Source of the DNA: Anolis sagrei
Lineage: Eukaryota > Chordata > Lepidosauria > Squamata > Anolidae
Direction of reading: 5' to 3'
NCBI RefSeq assembly: GCF_037176765.1
Contig: NC_090023.1
Coordinates: 142,277,366 to 142,341,365, forward strand
DNA length: 64,000 nucleotides
Shown in pieces: positions 1-9,185 of this stretch. The notes under the pieces were generated by a model. That model was not told the origin of the DNA, made no database searches, and saw nothing but the letters and a program-made list of their open reading frames with translations. The position numbers and the translations under genes are program-made. Positions within the stretch are counted from its first letter, which is position 1. Every line of letters starts with the position of its first letter.

Positions 1-377
1 TCAGGGGCCATCAAGTCCACTCCCGAATCATTGCAGGAGCACCACTAACAACCTTGTTACATGGCTGCCGGAGTCGCTCCTCTTCATTGGGGGGCATTGG
101 GAAACCAGCACCCAATGTCCTGCATTGCCTGACTCCTCTTCCAGTTGATCCCATGTGGGGGGAGTGTGGAGCACGCCAGGACCTTGTGACTTCCCGCCAT
201 GGAGTCCAATGGCAACACAGGAAGCCTCCTGTGTTGGTGTGGTTGCAGCATGTGCTTGCTTTGCCCTCCTTCACTCATGGAGCCGCGCTGGCATCATATG
301 ATGGGAGATGGTAGGCTCAGTGGGTGACCTGTGTTAAGTCAGCGCATGCCAATGAATTTAACCTTTTGTGATGAGGT
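1..377. repeat. Unclassified interspersed repeat, left end outside window
   Basis: No coding potential is convincing here. The right end (about 361-380) reads CCTTTTGTGATGAGGTCATA, which resembles the right end of the candidate inverted-repeat element at 29206-29540. A weaker interior similarity appears when the two are compared in opposite orientation. I infer that both are copies of one non-autonomous DNA element. The left edge of the window probably cuts this copy. Confidence 0.3.
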
Positions 378-489
378 CATAAAGCTCTCCGGCAGGTAGC
401 TCTCCAGTCTCATTTTTGAAGAAGAGACCCACCAATTGCTGATCCACTATTGCTATTAAGAGATCCTTTCTAAAATCTACTCACCTGTT

Positions 490-725
490 GACTTCAAACC
501 TTTACTCCTGGATTAGCAGAGAACAGTCCTGCCCCTTCCTTTCTATAACAGCCATTGAGATATTTCCAGAGAACAATCATTTCCCCACTCTGTGTTCTCA
601 TCCTGAACATGCCCAACTCCGTCAATGATTCCTTATATATTTTGTTTTTCATAGCTCTAATCATCCATGTTGCCCTTCTCTAAATGTGCTCGAATTTGTC
701 TGTATCCTCCTTAAAACCTTTATAT
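490..725 (-). repeat. CR1 LINE 3' UTR remnant
   Basis: Read on the minus strand, the segment follows the well-known amniote CR1 3' region: a stretch on 'agaagggcaacatggatgat', a run matching the 'gaacaaa...aaggaatcattga' segment, then 'aatatctcaatggctgttat'. It is heavily diverged and lacks coding sequence. It is one of several CR1 pieces in the window (also near 8275, 29890, 54030 and 57985). Confidence 0.5.
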
Positions 726-1140
726 TCAGACAGGCTTTTAAAGATCAAGGCTCTTAAGATCAACGCAGGGGTTGCTGTGGTTTTTAACTTGGATATGTTT
801 TAATGGTTTTTAACTGGGAATTTTTAAATACTGTTTTATTTAATCCTGTTTTAACGTTTGCATGTCTGTATATTTTAAATTGTATGTTAAGCCACTTTGA
901 GCCTCCTGTAAGAGGGATGAGCAGAGTATATATAAATATAAGGAGAAGGAGAAGGAGATGAAGGAGAGGTGCCTAGACTGGTGAGTAGTCCAGGTGAGTC
1001 GTGATCAGTGCAGAATATAGTAGGACTATTGCTTTCCTTGACTCGGAAAGGAGTATTCATCTTCATGGCATCATCATACTGTTGCATCATGTTCAATTTA
1101 TGATCAAGAATAATTCCAACGTCCATTTTGCATGTAGTAA
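726..1140. repeat. LINE 3' tails: L2/CR1-type tail plus CR1-like piece
   Basis: On the + strand 890-945 carries the tail pattern 'aagccactttgagcctcctg ... gtatatataaatata', typical of L2/CR1-clade 3' ends in reptiles. The following 960-1135 segment contains a 'gactattgctttccttgact' and 'ttgcatcatgttcaatttat' pattern seen in CR1-derived reptile repeats, probably on the minus strand. Both are old and non-coding. Confidence 0.35.
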
Positions 1141-1462
1141 TGCTGATTTATATATGCCCCATTTAAAATAATTATTTTATTATTGCTAAAACGCTAAAAC
1201 TTCCTTTTATATATATATATATATATATTTTATTGAATTTTATCTCTCTAACATACATAAAGTAAAGCGGTTATAAGATGGGAATAGATTAGGGCAGGGA
1301 TAGGTTAGGGGGGGGGGCTAGGGAACAGTGAGGGGGGGTGGAAAGTGAGAGGGGGGAAGGGTGAGAAAAAGAAAGGGTTGCTTCCCGTCAGTCTTCCAGA
1401 AATCTTCGTCTCCGGTTGTTACTGTTTTTCAAAGTCAGTATAGTCTTTAATCGTTCTTTTCT

Positions 1463-2471
1463 TCATATGCAAGTCAGGTCGATTTGTAAAGGGAGACCCT
1501 TTAGTTTAATAAAGTCTTTAAAGCCTGACCAATTTGTGCGTTTATTTGTCCCTTTTAAGTTCTGAGAAAGACTGTCCATTTGTATAATGTCCAACACTTT
1601 GATGCACCACTCTTCTATACTCGGGATTTCTTTCAATTTCCATACTTTTGCTAGTAAAATTCTTGCAGCCGTGCTGAGAAGGAAGGTAATTTTCTCCTGG
1701 TTTTCATTTAATTTTATATTTGTGATTCCTAGAAGGTACATTTCTGGTGTTTGGGTAAAGCTAACTTTTATAATTTTTTGCGTTGCCTTATGCACTTCCA
1801 GCCAGAATTTTTTGACTAATTTACAGGCCCACCATTGATGAAAAAAGGTACCCCTTTCTTTACCGCACTTCCAACACAAACTTGAACCGTTTTTATTAAA
1901 TTTTGATATTTTTTCGGGCGTGAAGTACCAGCGGTAAAACATTTTAAACCAATTTTCCCTTAAGTCACTGGCTTCTGTGTACTTTTTTTTTAGTTGACCA
2001 AATTTTTTCCCATTGGGTTGTTAAGATGGTGTGGCCTATGTCTTTAGCCCACTTCACCTGACAGTTTTTAATTTGTTCTTCTTCTGTGTACCATGCGAGT
2101 AATTGCTGGTAAATAATTTTTATTAATTTCCTTTTCTTTTTCATTACTATTTCCCATAGGCCTGGATTTTGACTGAAACCCTGTTTACTGTCTTCTTTGT
2201 ATTCTTGATAGATTTGATGGTAGTTTAGCCATGATATTTTACTGTTTAACTGTTTTATTTCATCTAAAGATTTTAATGTTAAGTCTCCAACCTCATTTTT
2301 CTTTAGTAATTGTTGGTAGGTTAACCAGCTCTTTTCCTCTAATTCCCTTTTATGTTTGGCTTCTGTTGGGGATATCCATAATGGTGTTCTCAAATACAAC
2401 CTAGGCCTGTATTTTTCCCAAGTTCTAATCAGGGCTGCTCTTATGTAATGGTCGGCGAAAGCTTTTTCCAC
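1463..2471 (-). pseudogene. L1 ORF2 C-terminal region (fragment)
   Basis: Two minus-strand frames, 1965-2471 (168 codons) then 1463-1942 (159 codons), together cover the post-RT region of L1 ORF2. A frameshift lies near 1943-1964. Diagnostic residues are the RWY...TP segment, the cysteine knuckle CWKCGKERGTFFHQWWAC, and the IPSIEEWCIKVLDIIQMD segment close to the normal L1 C-terminus. It is a LINE remnant, not a host gene. Confidence 0.85.
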
Positions 2472-2545
2472 CTTCCTCTTGTTATACCATAGATATCCGT
2501 GCCAACCGGTTAAAACCTAAGCAAGACTGGTTAAAACCTAAGCAA

Positions 2546-3114
2546 ATGTTTAAAGATACCCAAGGAAGATATATAGGTATCCTAATTGAAATAAAAAACA
2601 AAAAGACTTTACTGTGTAATATTTATTGCCCTAACAGGCCAAAAATAAAATTTATAAAGGATCTGATTAAAGAGATCAATAGGGTAGACTATGAAGATTT
2701 ACTTCTTATAGGGGACTTTAACGGCGTAGTAGACCCCACCCTAGACAAATCCAAAAATAAACAAAAGAAGGTCAAAGCCAATAATAAATCTGGTCTATTA
2801 CCAAAAGAGCTCTTATCCCAATTAGAAAAATTACAAATAAAAGATGTATGGAGACACCATAATAATGAAACAAAAGACTACACCTTCTACTCGGGAAGAC
2901 ACGACTCGTGGTCCCGAATTGATATGGCCTGGGCAACGAACTCCCTAAACATAATGATAAAAAAGGCCGAGATTCTACCAAGGGTTTTTTCGGACCACTG
3001 CCCCCTAGAGTTAACAATTAAAGGGGAAGCTCTCCAATATCGTTGGAGGCTAAATGAAAATCTACTAAAAAAGGAAACTGACATAGAAAGGAACAAAAAA
3101 CTACTGATAGAGTA
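2546..3114 (+). pseudogene. L1 ORF2 endonuclease domain (inverted 5' segment)
   Basis: The open frame encodes an apurinic-endonuclease-like L1 domain. GDFN (LLLIGDFNGVVDP), SRIDMAW and SDHCP are the recognised catalytic and DNA-binding motifs of the L1 endonuclease. The domain lacks its N-terminal catalytic segment because the copy is truncated at the inversion junction. The frame runs to the right target duplication. It is in opposite orientation to the rest of the same insertion. Confidence 0.87.
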
Positions 3115-3130
3115 ACGCTAAAACTTCCTT

Positions 3131-3593
3131 ACATCAAACAAGTGCATATCCTAAACTAACTCTCTGTTTTGTACAGAAAATTAACAGAAAGAGGTAAAAA
3201 GTACATAACATTTAATATATATTATATTGACATGATTGCTGAGCCACAGCACCCACTCCCAAAAAGTGTAAACAACAAACAGACTCCAAGCACGAAATAT
3301 ATTTTTTCTTTATTTTTCAAACATTTTCCATGGTTTCAAAGTTTTGAAAGTCAAATCTAGAGGCTCTGGAAGGGCCTAGCAGCAGCTGTACCCTAAAACT
3401 CTATGAAATCTAACCCTTTAATAAATGCATCAAATTGATATTTTATGTAAGATTTTCTCTCATTCCTTGTTGTCTCACTCCACCCCCCAGTTCTTAACTA
3501 TGAGTTGTTTATAAGTGAGATGTCTGAAACTCGGGAACTGCCTATAATCCATTCTAATATTTTTATTACGGTCACGCAATATAGTTTCCTGGG
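3131..3593. other. AT-rich intergenic sequence
   Basis: I see no gene, no clear repeat family and no conserved element in this stretch. Short open frames here lack any recognisable motif. Confidence 0.5.
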
Positions 3594-3778
3594 TTGTCTC
3601 TTTTCTCTTTCTTTTTTCTTTTTATTTATTTACTAGCTGTGCCCTGCCACGCGTTGCTGTGGCCTATAGTAAAACTTATCAAAGTTGAGGTAGATATCTG
3701 GACTATTATGAAAGAGAGGTCCCTACCTATTCCTTCCCCCTTTTCCTCCCCCTTTCTCTCCTTTCTTCCTTCTCTACC

Positions 3779-3814
<36 letters not shown>

Positions 3815-3945
3815 TCCTTCTTTCACTACTTGGTTTCATCCTTCTCTCTTTCCTTCATTCCCTCCCCCTTTCTTCCTTTGCCTTTCTTCCCTCCCTGTTT
3901 GCTTCCTTCTTTCACTTTTTATTTCCTTTTATTTCACCACCATCA
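3594..3945 (+). repeat. Modular repeat head followed by a CTTT/CCTT pyrimidine tract
   Basis: At 3633-3662 the sequence CTAGCTGTGCCCTGCCACGC GTTGCTGTGG marks the head of an interspersed family also seen at 4091, 12182, 24138, 34694, 34988 and 53367. It is followed by almost pure pyrimidine microsatellite, including a (CTTT)n run at 3780-3815. The long open frames on both strands are simple-sequence artefacts. Confidence 0.6.
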
Positions 3946-4030
3946 TAACAATAACAATAATGCAATGCATTGCCTCTGGGACCTGATACCTCTCCCATTC
4001 CCCCTAAAAGGGTCTCATAGGAACAATAGC

Positions 4031-4032
<2 letters not shown>

Positions 4033-4078
<46 letters not shown>

Positions 4079-4080
4079 GA
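4033..4080. repeat. (ATA)n microsatellite
   Basis: About 15 uninterrupted ATA units lie between a pyrimidine-rich segment and the next modular-repeat head. Confidence 0.9.
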
Positions 4081-4498
4081 AATAACAACCTTTACCCGCC
4101 ACGTGTTGCTGTGGCCAATCTTCCCTCTTTCTCTCCTTCTTTCCCTCCCTCCCTCCCTCCCTCCCTCCTTCCTTCCTTCCTTCCTTCCTTCCTTCCTTCC
4201 TTCCTTCCTTCCTTCCTTCCTTCCCATCTTTCCTTCTCCTCTTCTTTCTCTATCTCTTTCCTTCCTTCCCCCTTTTTCTTTCTCTTCTGCTGTCTCTCTT
4301 TTCTTTCCTTCCATCTTTCCTTTTCTTTCCTTTTCTTCTTCCTCTAACTTTCCTTCCTTCCCCCTTTTTCTTTACCTCCCTTTCTCTTTCTTCCCTCTTT
4401 CCTTCCTTCCTGTCTTTCCTAGATTTTGACAGGGCGGGAAGGGGTGGGGTGGGGTTTGGAGGTGGCCTGAAGTAAAAGGAGGTAAGATTGGGGCAGGG

Positions 4499-4712
4499 GA
4501 GTGATGGAGCGTGGGGTTGCGTGTGTGTGTGCGGCGGCGGGGGAGTGATGGAGCCTGGGGTTGCGTGTGTGTGTGCGGCGGCGGGGGGAGTGGGGTTGCG
4601 TGTGTGTGTGGCGGTGGGGGGAGTGATGGAGCATGGGGTTGCGTGTGTGTGTGCGGCAGCGGGGGGAGTGATGGAGCGTGGGGTTGCGTGCGTGTGTGCG
4701 GCAGGGTGTGTG
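4499..4712 (+). repeat. GC-rich minisatellite, about 44-45-bp unit
   Basis: GAGTGATGGAGC recurs at 4499, 4543, 4621 and 4666, each followed by GGGGTTGCGTG, a GT run and GCGGC. One shortened unit lies at about 4587-4618. The unit contains CpG-rich and (GT)n parts. Open frames on either strand (rich in CVCVC or THT) are by-products of the repeat. Confidence 0.8.
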
Positions 4713-4833
4713 TGTGTGCGGGAGGCGGCGCGGCGGGGCTTGGAGTGGGCATGGTTTCCGCAGAGGGAAAGTTGGCCGGAAGGCCATGTGCGCTCGCGAT
4801 GGAACTTGCGGCTGGGCGCCAATGCGCATGCTC

Positions 4834-6122
4834 AGTTATTTTGCCGTTTTGTGAGTGTGTTGTGTTGTTTTTCATTTTGAGTAGATATGTTTGTACCTTG
4901 TGGGTTGTGTTATGGGCATGGGGATTTTGGTTAAGTTTCGTTGGGTTTTTTTTTAGTTTTGTTCTTTTGCCGTTTTGTGAGTGTGTTGCTGTGTTGTTTT
5001 TCATTTTGAGTAGATATGTTTGTAACTTGTGGGTTGTGTTATGGGCACGGGGATTTTAGTTAAGTTTCGGTGGGGGATTTTGAGTTTTGTTGTTCTGCTG
5101 TTTTGTGAGTGTGTTGTTGTGTTGTTTTTCATTTTGAGTAGATATGTTTGTACCTTGTGGGTTGTGTTATGGGCACGGGGATTTTGGTTAAGTTTCGTTG
5201 GGGGATTTTTGAGTTTTGTTGTTTTGCCATTTTGTGAGTGTGTTGTTGTGTTGTTTTTCATTTTGAGTAGATATGTTTGTACCTTGTGGGTTGTGTTATG
5301 GGCACGGGGATTTTGGTTAAGTTTCGTTGGGGGATTTTTGAGTTTTGTTGTTTTGCCGTTTTGTGAGTGTGTTGTCGTGTTGTTTTTCATTTTGAGTAGA
5401 TATGTTTGTACCTTGTGGGTTGTGTTATGGGCACGGGGATTTTGGTTAAGTTTCGTTGGGGGATTTTTGAGTTTTGTTGTTTTGCCGTTTTGTGAGTGTG
5501 TTGTTGTGTTGTTTTTCATTTTGAGTAGATATGTTTGTACCTTGTGGGTTGTGTTATGGGCACGGGGATTTTAGTTAAGTTTCGTTGGGGGATTTTTGAG
5601 TTTTGTTGTTTTGCCGTTTTGTGAGTGTGTTGTTGTGTTGTTTTTCATTTTGAGTAGATATGTTTATACCTTGTGGGTTGTGTTATGGGTACGGGGATTT
5701 TGGTTAACTTTCGTTGGAGGATTTTTGAGTTTTGTTGTTTTGCCATTTTGTGAGTGTGTTGCTGTGTTGTTTTTCATTTTGAGTAGGTATGTTTGTACCT
5801 TGTGGGTTGTGTTATGGGCACGGGGATTTTAGTTAAGTTTCGTTGGGGGATTTTTGAGTTTTGTTGTTTTGCCGTTTTGTGAGTGTGTTGTTGTGTTGTT
5901 TTTCATTTTGAGTAGGTATGTTTGCACCTTGTGGGTTGTGTTATGGGCACGGGGATTTTGGTTAAGTTTCGTTGGGGGATTTTTGAGTTTTGTTGTTTTG
6001 CCGTTTTGTGAGTGTGTTGTTGTGTTGTTTTTCATTTTGAGTAGATATGTTTGTACCTTGTGGGGTGTGTTATGGGCATGGGAATTTTGGTTAAGTTTCG
6101 TTGGGGGGGTTTTGAGTTTTGT
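4834..6122 (+). repeat. 129-bp minisatellite, about 10 copies
   Basis: GTAGATATGT (or GTAGGTATGT) recurs at 4881, 5010, 5138, 5267, 5396, 5525, 5654, 5783, 5912 and 6041. The spacing is 129 bp, with one 128-bp unit. Units are highly similar. Because 129 is 43 codons, frames stay open on both strands and yield a repeating 43-residue peptide. The family shows no start context or host homology, so I do not call a gene. Confidence 0.92.
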
Positions 6123-6163
6123 TTCCTCGTTGGATGCCTCTAACAAATTTATATATATATAGA

Positions 6164-7195
6164 TTTCTCTCTTTTTTGCATTTTTTGAAGAGAGGGACAA
6201 TGTTTGCCCTTCTCCAGTCCTCATCACTATACCCACAATTTTTGTATGGCTATGGCTATTCACATAGATAACTTGCCTTTAAAAGTCTATTCCTAGACAT
6301 GTCATTCAGTGCAAGTGAGGAAGTTAACTTGCCATCGTCTATGAAAGCTTATGCTATCAACTTTGTACTCTCAATCTCTAAGGTGCTGCAAGATCCTTTT
6401 GTATTATCTGGGTCTGGGTTTGTATATTCTCTTTAAGAAATATACAAACCATCATCAAATTGTTCTTTTTTGAGAGTCCTTCAACTTTCCAAATTGATCA
6501 TCACTTCTCCACAATGGACAACATTTTCCTTGATTGTTTCCAACCTTTCATTCTTTCATTCAATGTTATTTGGTTTTGATGCAGCAAGTTATGTCAACAT
6601 CTTCTCACAGTACTCTTCTTTCATAACTATCCTAATCACTTTACTTGTCTCCACTTCTTTTTTCACACTACTCCAAGTCTCAAATCAGTTGTTGATTCCT
6701 TCTGAAATCAGACCTAGATGTTTTATTTCCTTGAATGTTGCCCTAATTTCAATTTTCAGATTTTTTTTTAAAAAAATCTTTCTTTATTTTGGATCTATCT
6801 GATTCATTTCCAACTTCAGCAGATCTAGTTCTTCCAAAATCACTTGGCTCAGGACAATCAATTTAGTTGGCAGAGCCATAAAAATTATTCTGCCTGTAAT
6901 CATTTTGACAGCTGTCACTAAACTATTCTGACACCTGTCAAATACAGCAAACCAAAAATAAATTCTCTTGTAATTTATCTTTTTCATCACTGGGTGTCAC
7001 TATCTCTATCAGCCAACAATCTGCCTCACTTCAGTCAGTACTCTAATCAAAAAAGTAAGTTCAATTTGTTATCAGCTCAGGCAAACCTCACTTCCTTCCC
7101 AGATATGTCCTGCTATTATCAAAAGAGAAGGTAACTAAAATTTCTTTCCTACTTGGAGTTTGAGATTTTTTTCAAGTTTTTTTTCGATAAATAGA
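6164..7195. other. Intergenic sequence with diverged repeat scraps
   Basis: A CR1-like scrap ('ttgaagagagggacaatgtt') lies at 6185-6235. A piece around 6343-6400 resembles an old interspersed repeat also seen at 9876 and 32640 (pattern 'atgaaagct(c/t)atgc'). I recognise no gene; the 110-codon open frame at 6470 has no motif. Confidence 0.4.
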
Positions 7196-7204
7196 ATTTA
7201 TTTA

Positions 7205-7345
7205 TTTTGAGGTCTCTGAGGATGCTTGCCATAGATGCAGGCGAAACGTCAGGAGAAATGCCTCTAGAACATGGCCATATAGCCCGAAAAAACCCACAAG
7301 AACTGAGTGATTCCAGCCATGAAAGCCTTCGACAATACGTTTATT
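7205..7345 (+). mobile_element. Penelope-like element terminal repeat (solo fragment)
   Basis: The sequence runs from CTCTGAGGATGC through GCGAAACGTCAGGAG, 'acatggccatatagcccgaa' and 'agccatgaaagccttcgaca'. The same terminal repeat follows GIY-YIG-encoding sequence at 21400-22043, which ties the family to PLEs. This copy keeps CpG sites lost in the others and has the best ribozyme-like core. Confidence 0.7.
7213..7253 (+). ncRNA. Candidate hammerhead-ribozyme-like motif in PLE terminal repeat
   Basis: Core CTGAGGA lies at 7216-7222. Helix II is GCTTGC (7224-7229) with GCAGGC (7237-7242) around a 7-nt loop. GAAA is at 7243-7246 and CGTC at 7247-7250, with possible cleavage after C7250. Helix I pairs TCT (7213-7215) with AGG (7251-7253), one of them a wobble. 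Departures from consensus are an extra T7223 between A9 and helix II and a 2-bp helix III with no loop, so a single copy could only act as a dimer. PLEs are known to encode minimal hammerheads with very short helix III. Activity here is untested. Confidence 0.4.
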
Positions 7346-7420
7346 TATTTTATTTGTCGTGTCAGGGCAACCAGTCAATTGAATGATAATGAAGAAGAAG
7401 ATGTTGATCAATTTTCCTTT
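7346..7420 (-). repeat. LINE/SINE 3' tail fragment
   Basis: On the minus strand this reads CCTGACACGACAAATAAAAT followed by AAATAAAC. The same TGACACGA-(AATAAA)n ending terminates the SINEs at 18550 and 55533 and, in variant form, the LINEs at 11705 and 61925. Confidence 0.45.
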
Positions 7421-8274
7421 TTTTAATTGAATTCAGTTGCACTCATTTTATCTTTTAAAAATACACTGAGAGATTATTTACTTGTTATTTTAATTGTAGA
7501 TGTGTTTGTGCTGGAACTTTCCTGGTGATCCCATCAGCTGGAATGTTTTCTTAAGTTCCATTCTCAAAGTTTTAAATGGACCAGTAGAAAGTTGGAGGCA
7601 CTCCACCTAACTGTTTGGTAGGGCAGGTATGATGCGTTTCTCAGACCCCTCCATTCTACCTGCATTTTGGTGACACTATCACATGCCCTAAAATGCCAAG
7701 AATGGGGAATGGATGCATGAGTGTGATTCTCTGAAGCCACTTCCAGACACTTCCAGATTCAAATATGAATCTTTTCATTTGTGTATTTTTACATTGCTTT
7801 CTGGCATCACAACAGAGTATTTAGTAGTACAATATACTATAATATAGAATGCATTTTCACTTTGCTGTTCTGAATCTAAACATATTTAAAACTCTGGGTG
7901 TATTTGAATACAGAAAATAGGTTTAGTGAATGGGGCAAGGAGCTGTTTCTTGCTTCCATAGGAGAAGCTGCAGCTGGATAGAGAAGAGCCCATTGTCTTC
8001 AGTAAAGTAATTGATACAGACATGCAAAACAGAGATTTCAAGCTGATTGTTGACCAAGAGCTAAATTGTATCCCTAAAACCAGTGCTTTTTCTTGTCTCC
8101 CTTTCCCATAGGACAGAGACGATGAAGATGGATTACCAAACAAAAGGGCCTAAAGTGGATGTATCTTATGGAGAAAGGTGTGTTGGTGGATTCATGGCAA
8201 TTGAGGTATTTTGATTTTATTCTTCACCTTACCCTACCATCAGTATTACCAGTTACTGAAATATCAACAGACTC
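7421..8274. other. Apparently unique intergenic sequence
   Basis: No gene or clear repeat is recognised. The splice-like 'tttcccatag' at about 8101-8110 is followed by a short frame with no recognisable protein, so I do not call an exon. Confidence 0.45.
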
Positions 8275-8435
8275 ACAAAAATTATAACTGGGAAGGACCA
8301 CAGGGCCATCTAGTCCAACCGCACAACTAAAGCATTCCTGAGAATTTACCATCCAACTTCTGTTTACAAATCACCAAAGATGCAGAATCCATATTCCACT
8401 GTCAATGTGCTCTTACAGTAAGAAAGATGTTGCAA
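8275..8435 (-). repeat. CR1 3' UTR remnant
   Basis: Read on the + strand it has the antisense CR1 3' end: 'ggccatctagtccaaccgca', 'cctctgtttaa'-like 'cttctgtttacaaatcacca', and 'ctcttacagtaagaaagatg'. It is diverged and non-coding. Confidence 0.6.
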
Positions 8436-8534
8436 AAATATGTTTAATAAAAAACACAAAGAAAAGCAACAGTACTTATACATATATACACATGAACATA
8501 CTTAAACAATAATTACATAACCAACTGCACATTG

Positions 8535-8760
8535 CTTCTGGTGTGAGAAAATTGGCCATCTGCAAGGACGTTGGCCAGGGGACTCCTGGATATTTTGATG
8601 TTTTATCATCCTTGTGGGAGGCTTCTCTCATGTCCCCGCATGGGGAGCTGGGGCTGATGGAGGAAGCTCATCCACGCTCTCCCTGGATTCGAACTTTCGA
8701 CCTGTCGGTCTTCAGTCCTGCAGCACAAGGGTTTAACCCACTGCGCCACTGGGGGCTCTA
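8535..8760 (-). repeat. tRNA-derived SINE (ACA-type, short family)
   Basis: Read on the minus strand: AGCCCCCAGTGGCGCAGTGG, then the box B-like GGTTCGAA equivalent (GTTCGAATCCAGGGAGAGCG region), GAGCTCC, GGGACATGAGAGAAGCCTCC and CTTGCAGATGGCCAATT. This is the tRNA-headed SINE common in Anolis. Its 3' tail is truncated. It is not a functional tRNA. Confidence 0.8.
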
Positions 8761-8879
8761 AACTGATCAATATATATACTATAAGCTATGTGTTGTTTTA
8801 AACGAGGATTTCCTGCTTCTCTTTTGACAGTTCCCATATGATTTATTTTTTTTTATCCAACAAGTTGTTTACTTCTGCT

Positions 8880-9185
8880 GGTTTTGACATTAACAAATAA
8901 ACATCTCAGTTTATATCTCCGAACTTCTACATAAAGTATTTTTCTTTCCCTCAAAAAAATATTGCTAACAGGATTTCCATTCTTCTAAAAACGTGTCCGC
9001 TGACTTATCCTTCAACAACATTGTTAACTTGTCCATTTCTATTAATTTCTGCATCTTCACTGTCCAATCTTCTATAGTTGGTGTTTTGAGCTTTTTTTCC
9101 ACTGTAGAGCATATGGGATTCTTGCTGCTGTTAAAATGTACTGCAGTATTCTCTCATGCTTTTTTTTTAAAGCATTCAACAGTAT
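8880..9185 (-). mobile_element. L1 ORF2 C-terminal fragment
   Basis: A minus-strand frame encodes TPTIEDWTVKMQKLIEMDKL followed by a DKSADTFLEEW segment and a stop. This matches the L1 ORF2 C-terminus and parallels IPSIEEWCIKVLDIIQMD in the L1 at 1463. An upstream AARIPYA segment lies in a different frame, so there is a frameshift between them. It is old and 5'-truncated. Confidence 0.72.

Larger units (their letters stand above)
1191..3130 (-). mobile_element. L1 LINE insertion with 5' inversion (twin priming)
   Basis: The insertion is bounded by perfect 16-bp direct repeats ACGCTAAAACTTCCTT at 1191-1206 and 3115-3130, the target-site duplication. The minus-strand part (about 1207-2505) holds the end of L1 ORF2 and a 3' UTR with an AATAAA and an (AT)-rich tail next to the left duplication. 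The right part (about 2529-3114) lies on the + strand and encodes the endonuclease domain. This is the structure expected from twin priming during target-primed reverse transcription. Several hundred ORF2 codons between endonuclease and C-terminus, including most of the reverse transcriptase, are absent. A 17-bp sequence, GGTTAAAACCTAAGCAA, is present twice at the inversion junction (2508-2524 and 2529-2545). Confidence 0.88.
4084..6163 (+). repeat. Modular interspersed repeat carrying two minisatellites
   Basis: The head (GCCACGTGTTGCTGTGGCCA near 4098) resembles that of the copy at 34988. The tail near 6140-6163 ends TTTATATATATATAGAT, like the TATTTATATAGAT tail of other copies. The interior differs from every other copy: a (TCCC)n/(TTCC)n tract at 4130-4425, a GC-rich minisatellite of roughly 44-45-bp units at 4499-4712, a short GC-rich unique part, and a 129-bp minisatellite at 4834-6122. 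Treating head, interior and tail as one insertion is an inference from the shared ends. Confidence 0.5.

Noticed and set aside
1463-3114. Three sizeable open frames that could be taken for host genes
   Set aside because: All match L1 ORF2 endonuclease or C-terminal motifs and lie between L1 target duplications.
3594-4440. Serine/phenylalanine/leucine-rich and lysine/glutamate-rich open frames
   Set aside because: They come from CTTT/CCTT simple repeats. The same happens at 34946-35523.
4834-6122. Long open frames of 170-210 codons on both strands with a repeating 43-residue peptide
   Set aside because: They are produced by the 129-bp minisatellite (multiple of three). Frames are open on both strands, and there is no host homology or gene context.
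8092-8160. Possible exon after TTTCCCATAG
   Set aside because: The frame is short, ends quickly, and matches no protein I recognise.
8535-8760. tRNA-like head with A/B box similarity
   Set aside because: It belongs to a dispersed SINE with a long non-tRNA body; no cloverleaf or anticodon context is preserved. The same holds for the other SINE copies.
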